From contig NZ_CP024901.1 of NCBI RefSeq assembly GCF_003343245.1, positions 930,001-994,000 of the forward strand: 64,000 bases of DNA, in the 5' to 3' direction. Under the pieces are notes generated by a model. It saw only the letters and a program-made list of their open reading frames with translations, was not told the origin of the DNA and searched no databases. Positions within the stretch are counted from its first letter, which is position 1. Each line of letters opens with the position of its first letter. This DNA is from Photorhabdus laumondii subsp. laumondii. Lineage in GTDB: Bacteria > Pseudomonadota > Gammaproteobacteria > Enterobacterales > Enterobacteriaceae. Shown here piece by piece: positions 46,363-55,886 of the stretch. The position numbers and the translations under genes are program-made.

Positions 46363-47907
46363 ATGCAACGACGTGATTTTATCAGATTAAGTGCCGTTAT
46401 GGGCCTATCCAGTATGTTGCCTGTATGGAGTCGTTTCTCCTTTGCTGAATTTTATCCGGTATTACCTATTCCTCCACAACTAGAGCCAGATGCGGCAGGT
46501 AAAATTGCTATTGAAATCAAAGCGGGAAAATCCAGTTTTAAAGCAGGAGTGGTGACTAAAACTTGGGGTTATAACGGTGATTTACTCGGTCCGGCACTGA
46601 AATTGATGTCAGGTAAACCTGTCACTATTGATATTCGTAATCATCTACCGGAAGAGAGCACGGTTCATTGGCATGGTCTGGAGATTACTGGGGAAGCCGA
46701 TGGTGGCCCGCATGCGATGATTGCGCCCGGCGGGAGCCGGACGGTCAGTTTTACGCCTGAACAACCGGAAGCGACTTGTTGGTTCCATCCACATACGCAT
46801 GGCAAAACGGGTTATCAGGTTGCAATGGGGCTTGGTGGATTAGTACTGATTGAAGATGAGAACAGTATTAATACGGGTTTGCCAAATCAGTGGGGCGTGG
46901 ATGATATTCCGGTGATATTGCAGGATAAGCGCTTGAATAACGAGGGTCAGATTGATTATCAACTGGATGTGATGAGTGCCGCTGTTGGTTGGTTTGGCGA
47001 TATGATGCTGACCAACGGTGTTGTTTTACCCCAACATACTGCACCACGCGGCTGGTTACGTTTGCGTTTGCTAAATGGCTGTAACGCTCGTAGCCTCAAT
47101 ATTGCGACCAGTGATGGCCGTCAATTGTATGTTGTTGCCAGTGATGGTGGCTTGTTAGCAGAACCGGTTGCGGTTAATGAGTTACCGATTCTGTCGGGAG
47201 AGCGTTTTGAGGTGGTGATAGACGCTTCGGATGGCAAATCTTTCGATCTGGTGACGTTACCTGTGGTTCAGATAGGAATGACATTACCGCCATTTGATCA
47301 ACCGTTGCCGGTTTTACGTATTCAACCTCAGCTTTTTTCTAGCCGCACAATACTGTCGGAGCAGCTTGCCACGCTTCCTGCATTACCCTCTTTTACCGGT
47401 TTGAATCGGCGTCGTTTACATCTGGCGATGGACAGTCGTCTGGATATGCAGGGGATGATGATGTTGTCTCAGCGCTATGGTGAGCAAGCTATGGCGGGGA
47501 TGGGAATGCATCATGGGAATATGAGCCACGGAGATATGCATCATGGTGGTGAATTAAATTTCCATCATGCGAACACCATTAATGGGCAGGCTTTCTCCAT
47601 AACAGAACCCGCTTTTGATGTGAAACAGGGGCAGTATGAGCGTTGGGTGATTTCAGGTGTTGGCGATATGATGCTGCATCCGTTCCATATCCACGGTGCC
47701 CGTTTTCGTATTTTGAGTGAAAATGGCCGCAAGCCTGCGGCTCACCGTAGCGGTTGGAAAGATATTGTTCATGTGGAAGGCAAGGAGAGTGAAGTGCTGG
47801 TTCAGTTCAAGCATACTGCGGGAGTGAAGCATCCATTTATGGCGCATTGTCATCTACTAGAACATGAAGATACCGGTATGATGCTGGGTTTTACTGTTAG
47901 TAAATAA
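46363..47907 (+). CDS. cueO: Multicopper oxidase CueO
   Basis: This 514-residue enzyme starts at the ATG at 46363 after a perfect AGGAGG. A Tat signal ([13 protein letters not shown]) sends the folded enzyme to the periplasm, where it oxidises Cu(I). Copper ligands lie in [27 protein letters not shown] and [16 protein letters not shown] Met/His-rich insert near residues 375-395 ([17 protein letters not shown]) is the extra copper-binding loop of CueO. Length agrees with the family (516). Confidence 0.96.
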   Translation: MQRRDFIRLSAVMGLSSMLPVWSRFSFAEFYPVLPIPPQLEPDAAGKIAIEIKAGKSSFKAGVVTKTWGYNGDLLGPALKLMSGKPVTIDIRNHLPEESTVHWHGLEITGEADGGPHAMIAPGGSRTVSFTPEQPEATCWFHPHTHGKTGYQVAMGLGGLVLIEDENSINTGLPNQWGVDDIPVILQDKRLNNEGQIDYQLDVMSAAVGWFGDMMLTNGVVLPQHTAPRGWLRLRLLNGCNARSLNIATSDGRQLYVVASDGGLLAEPVAVNELPILSGERFEVVIDASDGKSFDLVTLPVVQIGMTLPPFDQPLPVLRIQPQLFSSRTILSEQLATLPALPSFTGLNRRRLHLAMDSRLDMQGMMMLSQRYGEQAMAGMGMHHGNMSHGDMHHGGELNFHHANTINGQAFSITEPAFDVKQGQYERWVISGVGDMMLHPFHIHGARFRILSENGRKPAAHRSGWKDIVHVEGKESEVLVQFKHTAGVKHPFMAHCHLLEHEDTGMMLGFTVSK

Positions 47908-48175
47908 TTTTGTTAACAGATTGACTCTGGTTTGGCTTATCAGAGTCGGCCTCACTGTGCCTTATAGTCCGTAGTTATGTAGTCTTTTCAATGAATTATT
48001 GTTATAGGATGTACATTATAGAACAAAGGTTATACGCAATTGCTTCTACTATGAACTGGTGTTGATAGATGCTTAATCAGCAGTAAATGGACACAACAAA
48101 GTATTGTTAGTGATTACCGCAGGTATTAGACTATGATACAGTTGGTTGTTTGTTACTCAGTGAAGGAGAGGTGAA

Positions 48176-48400
48176 ATGTCTAGTTTTTTCAAGAATATGG
48201 GATATGCTCTTGTTTCTCCGGAAAGGGTGATGGCACGCCTCGTTGGCGCACATAAAGAAACTTGTTCTGATGCTGATCAGAAAGATGAAAAGTTCATCAT
48301 TAATCGTTCTGGAACAGTTACTCTGAATCGTTGTAATCCTGATGTTCAGCGGGCTTTCGCTTTAAACGTTGAGTGGTTGAGTACTAAAAAAGAGGGATAA
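48176..48400 (+). CDS. Small hypothetical protein
   Basis: This 74-residue soluble protein has AAGGAGAGGTGAA upstream of its ATG, a very strong ribosome binding site. I do not recognise a family. It contains two Cys (ETCSDADQK and NRCNPDVQ). It lies 6 nt before the next gene, so the two are probably cotranscribed and cooperate. Confidence 0.65.
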   Translation: MSSFFKNMGYALVSPERVMARLVGAHKETCSDADQKDEKFIINRSGTVTLNRCNPDVQRAFALNVEWLSTKKEG

Positions 48401-48406
48401 CTATCA

Positions 48407-49180
48407 ATGTGGGCAGCTGTGGTTATTGTTGTTTTAGTATGTGGTTATGTTTATACAAATAGTCATCTACCCTCTAGATTTAAGCAAAATAAAGCCATTG
48501 GTTGGAACGCTTACTTTGAAGTAGCACGACAAGGTGGTTTTTTTCTTATCACAGGTTTTTGTCTGGCTTTAACACTGAGTTGTTTAATCTTTGCTGTTAT
48601 GATGCTACTGAACATTCCTGTATATTTTGGTGCAAAATATATCCCTTTTACTTTTGCTCATGATTTATTCAACTCTCGGTTAGTGGGGACGAGTATTTTT
48701 TCTTTTCTCATCTTAAGTTTTACCGTGTTGATCAGTATCAGTGCATCCTATAACGCAGAGAAAGATTTTAGAAATCCTGAAAAGCGCAATGGTATTTTTA
48801 AAGAAATTGCATCTAATAGTGCTATTGAAAGCCTTCTTTTGGAATCAATTGAAAGTGGTCTGTTGCTGTTAATTACTTTAAAGTCGAGAAAAGTTTATGT
48901 TGGAATGGTTGATGAAGCGAGATTTCATCATTTGGATACCGATACTATCGTTATCATTCCTTTTATGAGTGGTTACAGAGATAAAGATACGCTGACATTT
49001 TGTGCCGAGCATAATTATGCTGATCATTACAGGAATGAAGGTATTACACTAACTTCAAAGCCTTTGAGTGTGTATCAGTTTCGTCATGTTCTTCCGCTTG
49101 AGCAGATAGAGTCTCTATCGCTTTTTAATCCTGAAACCTATGATAAGTTCCAGGAAGTTATTAAAGATAAATCTAATTGA
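48407..49180 (+). CDS. Hypothetical membrane protein
   Basis: This 257-residue protein has three hydrophobic segments: residues about 1-17, 46-73 and 92-112. They are followed by a cytoplasmic-looking 145-residue domain with SLLLESIESGLLLLITLKSRKVYVGMV and IVIIPFMSGYRDKDTLTF. That C-terminal part reads like a small beta-barrel, Sm-like fold in other unknown proteins. The role is unknown. Confidence 0.7.
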   Translation: MWAAVVIVVLVCGYVYTNSHLPSRFKQNKAIGWNAYFEVARQGGFFLITGFCLALTLSCLIFAVMMLLNIPVYFGAKYIPFTFAHDLFNSRLVGTSIFSFLILSFTVLISISASYNAEKDFRNPEKRNGIFKEIASNSAIESLLLESIESGLLLLITLKSRKVYVGMVDEARFHHLDTDTIVIIPFMSGYRDKDTLTFCAEHNYADHYRNEGITLTSKPLSVYQFRHVLPLEQIESLSLFNPETYDKFQEVIKDKSN

Positions 49181-49388
49181 GGTAAAACGTCTCAAATAGG
49201 TTTTGTAGTTCATCAGTCCGAAGAAATTTAACAAGATAGACTTGGTAGTCTCTTTTTTTAATGTTGTTCAATACATGGCAGATAGAATATAGAAACTTTG
49301 CGTTTTCTATGAGTAAAGAATAGCAGTAACAACTGGTGCTACCTGGAGTATTTCAGTTTGTCATGAGTTATTGAATGGTGGAGGCATC

Positions 49389-49856
49389 ATGACTGAAAAA
49401 TGTTTGTACTGCTCCTTTTGTGGGAAAAAGCAAGATGAAGTAGCTAAATTAATTGCTGGTCCAAGCGTTTACATCTGCAATGAATGTGTTGCTTTGAGTC
49501 AGGGAATCATTGATGAAGAAAAAAAGCTTAAAGTTTTAGCAGTAAGTCATCCTCACTCAGCCTCACTGTATACGTTTTTGGCATATAATTCTGGCTGTTT
49601 TATTGAAAGTTCGGTTATTTGTTCCGATGAAATCCTTGCAGAAACATTGGAAATAAGCATTGATGATTTACATAAGGCTCTTAGAACTCTTAAAAGGAAA
49701 AAATTAATAGAAATTCTACCTTGTGCTGATGGGATGACGTTATATTTTGTGAGTGGGAAAAATATAAGTAAAACTTATGATGAAGAAACTAAGCTTTACA
49801 GAGTTGCCGCTAATGTTTTGTTACAACCTAATCCCAAATTAAAGATGTTGCCATAG
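49389..49856 (+). CDS. ClpX-type zinc-finger protein with extra C-terminal domain
   Basis: The protein has 155 residues. The ATG at 49389 follows GGAGGCATC; the longer frame starts at a TTG. Residues 5-45 are almost the zinc-binding domain of ClpX ([20 protein letters not shown], then YICNECV) with ligands Cys8, Cys11, Cys30 and Cys33. The AAA+ part of ClpX is absent. Instead there is a roughly 90-residue domain with a winged-helix-like pattern ([20 protein letters not shown], then KKLIEILPC). ClpX uses this finger to dimerise and bind adaptors and substrates, so this protein may act as an adaptor or competitor. That is inference. Confidence 0.8.
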   Translation: MTEKCLYCSFCGKKQDEVAKLIAGPSVYICNECVALSQGIIDEEKKLKVLAVSHPHSASLYTFLAYNSGCFIESSVICSDEILAETLEISIDDLHKALRTLKRKKLIEILPCADGMTLYFVSGKNISKTYDEETKLYRVAANVLLQPNPKLKMLP

Positions 49857-49940
49857 ACATAGTGAGCATCAGAAACCATCTTTAATCTTTGTTTGAGATA
49901 CCCCATATTTTCGAAGAACTTTTGATAATTACCATTCGAT

Positions 49941-50067
49941 TATACCCTATGGATTTCAAGATGCATCGCGACGACAAGGGAGCGAATCCCCGGGAGCATA
50001 GGTAACGATGTGACTGGGGTGAGAGAGTGCAGCCAACAAAGAGGCAACTTGAAAGATAATGAGTATA
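49941..50067 (+). repeat. ERIC element, full length (127 bp)
   Basis: TATACCCTATGGATTTCAAG to GATAATGAGTATA, with GTGACTGGGGTGAG inside. It ends exactly where similarity to the DNA upstream of hpt copy 2 begins. Confidence 0.92.
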
Positions 50068-50279
50068 TAGATTGGTTTCTCTTCTGGATACTATAAACAT
50101 CCTTATTCTTATGCCGTACTTACCTTGAGATATCCTAAGGGAAAGGAATTGTGCAACAATATTGTTAGAATAATGACATATTAATTGGCATCTCAACTGG
50201 TTATAATCCTTTATTGATTTTCATATACTTATTCATTAAAAACAACTGGTTAAATTTATAATGAAACATACTGTAGAAG
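50068..50279 (+). pseudogene. hpt: Orphaned hpt promoter and first six codons
   Basis: This closely matches 62201-62400, the DNA in front of and including the start of hpt copy 2: TAGATTGGTTTC, GAGATATCCTAAGGGAAAGG, TATTAATTGGCAT, then ATGAAACATACTGTAGAAG at 50261. After 50279 the match ends and the frame stops at once (CATAAA). This is the original hpt upstream region, cut off from its gene by the inserted element. Confidence 0.88.
50264..50279 (+). other. Left attachment-site repeat (attL-like)
   Basis: AAACATACTGTAGAAG here recurs as AAACATATTGTAGAAG at 59816-59831, with one mismatch in 16, in the same orientation, inside the hpt start region. It borders the integrase remnant. Confidence 0.72.
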
Positions 50280-50402
50280 CATAAAACATCGTGTTTTTAT
50301 ACTATTAGATGCTTTCAGTTTTCTCCTTTTTTATCCTTCCATATCAAAATGATAGCCTAATTTTGTATTTTAGTGTTAATGTCTCTTTTTTGATTGTTAC
50401 AA

Positions 50403-50418
50403 TGAACGGTGTATCACT
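50403..50418 (+). promoter_or_regulatory. Possible integrase arm-type site, left
   Basis: TGAACGGTGTATCACT is shared with 59722-59749 at the other end of the element, where it occurs twice in variant form. Position about 125 bp inside the left repeat fits an arm site. This is inferred. Confidence 0.4.
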
Positions 50419-50443
50419 CAGACAGAGACACTATGTTGAGGTA

Positions 50444-50942
50444 ATGAATGGCACGGACAAACAACTCAGTGACAAAAAACTAAAAGCATTGCTAGGTGTT
50501 AAAAGGGATTCTCCGGCTATGATTGCTGCTGGTGAAGGGTTGAGCATTAAGGTTTTCAAAAGTGGACAGTTAAGTTGGGTATTTATATATCGCTGAGGTG
50601 GGCGTGGTAGTCGCTTGGAGCGCCCCACTTTAGGTCGTTACCCTGATATGTCACTAAAAGTGGCAAGAGAAAAACGTGGACAGTGCAGAAGGTGGCTCGC
50701 TGAAGGTTTTGATCCAAGGATGGAGTTGGAATTGAGAATAGAAGAAACTTTAAAACCGGTGACTGTCAAAGATGCTCTGGAATATTGGTTAGTGCACTAT
50801 GCACGCGCAAAAAGAGCAGATGAAGAACTTGCAAGAGCGCGCAGCTAGAAAACATATTTATCCCCGATTAGGTCATTATCTTCTCATACGGTGTGAAATC
50901 CGTCACTGGGTAGCCTGTTTTGACGAAATAAATAAAACGCAA
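50444..50942 (+). pseudogene. P4-type tyrosine integrase, decayed N-terminal part
   Basis: From ATG 50444 the frame reads MNGTDKQLSDKKLKALLG, then GLSIKVFKSGQLSWVFIYR, a DUF4102-like integrase N-terminus. An in-frame TGA (50594-50596) interrupts it, and the same frame goes on with ERPTLGRYPDMSLKVAREKR and a core-binding region to a TAG near 50846. A frameshift there resumes KHIYPRLGHYLLIRCEIRHW up to about 50942, where an IS remnant begins. The catalytic domain is missing. It lies just inside the left repeat, the usual place for the integrase of a site-specific element. Confidence 0.85.
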
Positions 50943-51248
50943 CCTATACGAGATAAAAATGCTTTTCTTACGTAATTCGTTACTGGTCCGGTGCTGGTTG
51001 TGAGCAGGGAACTCAATGGCATAATCGATAACCGCTTGTTCTGTTGTTGCATCGATCCTATTTTTGAGGTTAGGGCTGCGATTAACTAACGCTTCGACTC
51101 CTCCTTCTTCGACGAGTTCCTGATAGCGATAAAAAGTATCGCGGGATATGCCTATCATCTTGCAAGTTTTCGACACATTGTTAAGTTCTTCAGCCAGGTT
51201 CAACAAACTGGCTTTATGTTTAATGGTAGGGTTGTTAGTATGAAGCAT
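50943..51248 (-). pseudogene. IS481-family transposase fragment
   Basis: From ATG 51248 (after AAGGGGTAACTCTC) it encodes an N-terminal helix-turn-helix: ASLLNLAEELNNVSKTCKMI, then SRDTFYRYQELVEEGGVEAL and NRIDATTEQAVIDYAIEFPA, typical of IS481 transposases. After about 100 codons similarity ends near KKSIFIS, and the frame continues into the antisense of the integrase remnant, to 50868. The DDE catalytic part is absent. Confidence 0.78.
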
Positions 51249-51437
51249 GAGAGTTACCCCTTGTATTTTGTATAAGGGTTCGGCACCCCTATCAAAACCT
51301 GTAACTCTCAACTTTTCAAGTTCTATGTCATATCTAGTCGCGACTAATACGATTAATAACAATTTAATATTAATAATGCCTTTTTCACTTGTATTAATTG
51401 ATAAATTATACGTACAAAAATAGACAATTACACAAGG

Positions 51438-53531
51438 TTATGCACATTTTTTTGTTAAATCAATTAGTTTATTCGCGGATTCTATTGTTTCTTTCCTATG
51501 GGCAACCATTACTTTTGTAATGCTTAACATTTTAAGGTTAGATGAAATTATTTTTTCGTTTTCAGTATCGAGATGACTCGTGGCTTCATCTAAAAATAAG
51601 ATCTTAGGGTCTTTGTATAATGCTCTTGCTAAGCATAACCTCTGTTTTTGTCCACCAGATAAGATAGTTCCCATATCTCCAATCAATGTTTCATATTCCA
51701 TTGGCATTTTTTTTATATCATGGTGTATAGCTGCTATTTTTGCACAATTAATAGCTTTATCTGTGTCTGGATGTTCATCAAAAAAAGTTATATTTTCCAT
51801 AATAGAACCAGAAAATAGTGAATCATCTTGCGCTACATACCCGATATTATCTCTGATGATTTTTGGATGTGTTTTATTAACTATAACTCCTCCAATCCTA
51901 ACTTCTCCTCCTGTAGGTAAAATGTTTCCTATCATTAAATTTAATAGTGTGGATTTCCCACAACCTGATGGACCTATTATTGCCACTGAATCTCCAGGCT
52001 GAATGTCAAAATATAAATTCTCTATTAAATAATTATTATTTCCCTCATATTTAAAGGAAAGATTTTTAATTTCAATTTTATTTGATTTTATTGTTTCTGT
52101 TTTTAGTAGTATATTGGATTTTAATTCTGTTTCAGATAGTACAATATCTGATAATCTTTCAATATGGATCCCAAGCATTTTAAAAGAAATAAATAGATCA
52201 ATGAGAGATATAGTTCTAGACTCAAATTGAGTTTTGTAAGCAAGAAATGATATTAATATACCTACTGTAAATGTATTATCAAAGATAAAAGATGTACCTA
52301 TATAAACTATTAGGATGTTTTGAATTCCAAATATAATTCTATTGGAAAAAGAAAATCCTAGCGATAGTCTTTGAGATTTAAGGGCAGAGTTTACAGTATT
52401 TATAGATAAAGTTAACCAAGAATTATATCGGTGATTCTCTTTGCAGAAAATCTTTATTGCTCTTATTCCTCTCATTGTTTCCATAAAATTGGAGCTCAGC
52501 TTAGCTGATTGTACGATATTTTCTTTAGTAGCTTCTTTTAAAGGGTAATACCATATTATCCTGATTATTATATATATGAAAATAGTGACAATTGATATTA
52601 ATGTTAACTGAAAATTATACATTGTCATGATAATAATAGTTGTTGCAGAAACAAGACTATTACATATGGAAATAAAAAAAGAAGAAGTTAACGTATTTTG
52701 TATGCTATCAATAGACGAGAATTTTGAAATTATATCACCTAAATGTCTTTTTTCAAAAAAAGAAACTGGCAAATTCATTAAATGAGTAAATACATTTGCC
52801 TTCCATTGTATATTCAAATTTGTACTAATATATGTAGTCAATAGGCTTTGAATAATGTTTATTACTTGCTCGAAAACAAGTAATACTCCAAAACCTATTG
52901 ATAGCAACAATATTAAATTTTTATCTTCAGAAACTATCCCATGATCAATTATTAATTGCATGTAAAATGGCCCGATTAGTGCAAAGAACTCTAATACAAA
53001 AGCTAGCAATAATATTTTTACTAGTGATCTTTTTATTCCTGATATGTTTTTAAAAAAACTTAAAATGTCAACTTTTTCTTTATCAATTTTTTTTTTGAAA
53101 TCGTTATTTGGCCAGAATTCAACAGCAATTCCAGTAAAACAATTAGAGAATTCATTATAACTCAAACGTCTAAATCCAATACTGGGATCCATTATTGTTA
53201 TTGTATTTTTTGATATTTTTTTTAAAACTACAAAATGATTAAGCTCCCAATGTAAAATACATGGCAGTTTTAATTGATTTATTTCATTGATGTCTAGTTT
53301 AACAGCTCTATAAGATAGTTTTAACTCTTTAGCGTAGTAAGCAATATCATTAAGATTTGTACCTGTAAGAGGAATACGGAATTTTTTTCTAAGCGAAGAT
53401 AAATCAACTTGGTATCCATGATAAGAAGAAATAGATGCTAAACAAGCTAGGCCACATTCAGCTATTTCTGTTTGTAAAATAGATGGCAAATTATGAGAAT
53501 GCCAAAATATGATTTTTTCTAATTTCATCAT
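51438..53531 (-). CDS. C39-peptidase ABC exporter for double-glycine leader peptides
   Basis: The protein has 697 residues from the ATG at 53531; the longer frame begins with TTG. It has three parts. The first is an N-terminal C39 cysteine peptidase (Gln20 and Cys26 in LQTEIAECGLACLAS, His in LHWELNHFVVL, Asp in IMDPSIG). The second is a six-helix exporter membrane domain (about 155-430). The third is a nucleotide-binding domain with GPSGCGKST, LSGGQKQRLCLARAL and ILFLDEATSHLD. Such proteins cut leaders after a Gly-Gly or Gly-Ala pair while exporting bacteriocins (CvaB type). It is last in the microcin-like cluster, behind the adaptor gene. It looks intact. Confidence 0.93.
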   Translation of the reverse strand: MMKLEKIIFWHSHNLPSILQTEIAECGLACLASISSYHGYQVDLSSLRKKFRIPLTGTNLNDIAYYAKELKLSYRAVKLDINEINQLKLPCILHWELNHFVVLKKISKNTITIMDPSIGFRRLSYNEFSNCFTGIAVEFWPNNDFKKKIDKEKVDILSFFKNISGIKRSLVKILLLAFVLEFFALIGPFYMQLIIDHGIVSEDKNLILLLSIGFGVLLVFEQVINIIQSLLTTYISTNLNIQWKANVFTHLMNLPVSFFEKRHLGDIISKFSSIDSIQNTLTSSFFISICNSLVSATTIIIMTMYNFQLTLISIVTIFIYIIIRIIWYYPLKEATKENIVQSAKLSSNFMETMRGIRAIKIFCKENHRYNSWLTLSINTVNSALKSQRLSLGFSFSNRIIFGIQNILIVYIGTSFIFDNTFTVGILISFLAYKTQFESRTISLIDLFISFKMLGIHIERLSDIVLSETELKSNILLKTETIKSNKIEIKNLSFKYEGNNNYLIENLYFDIQPGDSVAIIGPSGCGKSTLLNLMIGNILPTGGEVRIGGVIVNKTHPKIIRDNIGYVAQDDSLFSGSIMENITFFDEHPDTDKAINCAKIAAIHHDIKKMPMEYETLIGDMGTILSGGQKQRLCLARALYKDPKILFLDEATSHLDTENEKIISSNLKMLSITKVMVAHRKETIESANKLIDLTKKCA

Positions 53532-54412
53532 CTTATTCAAATGCTATTTTTATTAATAGTAATAAGTGGCTCGAATATCCACTCGTATAATTTTCTTTTT
53601 TCGTGTAAAATATCAGCATCTAGAGTCATTCCTATCTCTAATGCCTTTTTTATTTTATTTATTTCAATGTATTGTTTTTCAAGTTCTGCCTTTACTAAAT
53701 AAATAGGTTCATTTGCTATGTCTAATGTATGGAATACGGTTCCTATGCTTTTAACCTCTTGAGCTGGTATTGCGGTTCTACTTATGGAAATAACTTTAGC
53801 CTTAAATATTCCGAATTTTTGATATGGATATGCTGAATATCTTATATTAACTATATCACCATTTTTAACAAACCCTATAGATTGGCTAGGAATATATAAA
53901 TTAATAGAGAATTTTTTGGTATTGGGGACTATATTCAACAATAAAGTAGATTGTTCTACATGAGAACCTAAATCAAAATTATTAATATTTATAAATCCTG
54001 ATGAACTAGCCACGATAACAGATTCCGTTTGGCTTTCAATATTTATAATTTCTTGATTAACTGACGCTAAAATTCTATCTATCTCTTGTTTTTCTATAAA
54101 TTGTTTTAATGGAAGTTCTTCTAACTCAAATTTCTTTTCACTAATTGTTCTTTCTATGTCAATCAATTCTTTTTTTGTTAAACTTAAGTTTATTAATTGG
54201 TCTGATTCACTATTTTCTGCAATGGTTATGTGCTCTTTTGATATAAATCCTTTTCTTTCTAATAATTTGTATCTGTTGGTATTTTTTTTTAGTCTATCTA
54301 ATTTATTCTGTTGTGATGTTAATTTATCCTTAATATTTTCTTTTTGTTTCATTAAGCTTTCAACATGCTCATGTAGTGAATCTAGTTTACTTTTATGTAT
54401 CTTGGATTCACA

Positions 54413-55471
54413 TAATAAGTGCAACATCGTTAATCTGGAAGTAAACATGTTCGTATTCCTTTAAATAATTCATTCGGTGTTTTCCCACCCCGTGTTTTTC
54501 GAGGACGATTATTTAATCGGTTTACCACAAAATTTATTTCCTGATCAGAGATTTCATTAAAATTGGTTCCCTTTGGAAAGTATTGTCTGATTAACCCATT
54601 GATATTCTCATTGATCCCTCTTTCCCAAGGCGAATAAGGGTGAGCAAAGTAAATTTGGGTTTCTAATTCTTCACCGATGATTTCATGATCTGCGAACTCC
54701 AAACCGTTATCGAACGTGATGGTCTTAACCTTTTGTTTTAACGGGTATAATACTTTCACTGCTGCTTTCGCGACTTCTGATGCCTGCTTGCTATCAAGTT
54801 TAACGATAATTGTATACAGCGTCTTGCGGTCAACCAATGTTAATAAGACACTTTTTTTATCTTTCCCTATTATCGTATCTCCTTCCCAGTCCCCAATACG
54901 TTCTTTTTTATCAACAATTTCCGGGCGTTCATCAATACTGACCCGATTTTTAATTTTACCTCTTCTTTCATAGCGACCATAGCGTTTGCGATAGGGTTTT
55001 CTGGCTATTCGCAGATGTTGCCATAAATCCCCCCCCTCTCTTTTATCTTGATAAATCAGTCTATAAATCGTCTCATGATGCAAAGATATCCCTTTATGTT
55101 GCTTCAAATAATCAGCCACCTGTTCAGGGCTTAAATCTTTCCAAATTAACCGTTTTATCCATCTTTTTACTTCCGGCGTTATTTTCACGGCCTTTTTAGC
55201 AAAATGACGACGCGCCAATACCTTCAAATGAGCCTGTTCAGGGCAGTATGTCTGGACTTCTTGATTTCTCTTCAATTCTCTGCTGATGGTCGATGGGCTT
55301 CGCTTAAGTGACTTCGCAATAAAAAGCTGTGAAAAACCCGCTTCTCTTAAACTGGAAATCTGGTATCTTTCTGTTTCGGTCAGTTGTGTATAGGCCATAG
55401 TGCATTTTCCTTTGGCGAGAAAGATGCCTACTATAGCAACTGACCGCCCTTCTGAAAAATTGCACTTATTA
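54413..55471 (-). mobile_element. IS30-family insertion sequence, about 1059 bp
   Basis: Terminal inverted repeats TAATAAGTGCAA (54413-54424) and TTGCACTTATTA (55460-55471) match perfectly over 12 bp. No target duplication is evident. It holds one transposase gene. Confidence 0.88.
54430..55398 (-). CDS. IS30-family transposase
   Basis: This 322-residue protein appears intact. The N-terminal helix-turn-helix region is LTETERYQISSLREAGFSQL, then SLKRSPSTISRELKRN. The DDE core has Asp in GDWEGDTIIGK, Asp in KTITFDNGLEF and Glu in SPWERGINENINGLIRQYFP, the standard IS30 signature. The frame fills nearly the whole element. It is probably still active, since no stop or gap is seen. Confidence 0.95.
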   Translation of the reverse strand: MAYTQLTETERYQISSLREAGFSQLFIAKSLKRSPSTISRELKRNQEVQTYCPEQAHLKVLARRHFAKKAVKITPEVKRWIKRLIWKDLSPEQVADYLKQHKGISLHHETIYRLIYQDKREGGDLWQHLRIARKPYRKRYGRYERRGKIKNRVSIDERPEIVDKKERIGDWEGDTIIGKDKKSVLLTLVDRKTLYTIIVKLDSKQASEVAKAAVKVLYPLKQKVKTITFDNGLEFADHEIIGEELETQIYFAHPYSPWERGINENINGLIRQYFPKGTNFNEISDQEINFVVNRLNNRPRKTRGGKTPNELFKGIRTCLLPD

Positions 55472-55886
55472 GTCGAATCCGCCTATTTTATCTATTTTAT
55501 CAATGGCTTGATCTAACGTTTTCTTCTTTAAGATGGCTTGCTCTTTTAATTTATCTTGCAGTATTCCTGTGTTTAAGTTTTGAGCTTTGTATATAACACC
55601 CAGAACCTCGCCTTTTTTTACAAATTGACCATCTTTAATCATAACCTTGTTAATTATCCCTGTCTCTCTTGAATAGACTTTTGTGATCCCATCTTCAGGG
55701 TAAACTTGTCCTTTTATGGTTGTTTTCCTAGAGTAATCAGTAAACATAATAAATATTATTATAAACAATACAAGAAGGCATGAAATATATGTTAAAACGG
55801 TAAAAATAAAGGGGCTGGTCAAAATTACTCGACCAGCCAAAGGTATTGCTTTATGCTTTAAAGCCTCCTTGCGAAAAAATTCACTT

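Noticed and set aside
47923..47947. Inverted repeat GACTCTG / CAGAGTC after cueO as a terminator
   Set aside because: The stem is only 7 bp with an 11-nt loop and there is no U-run.
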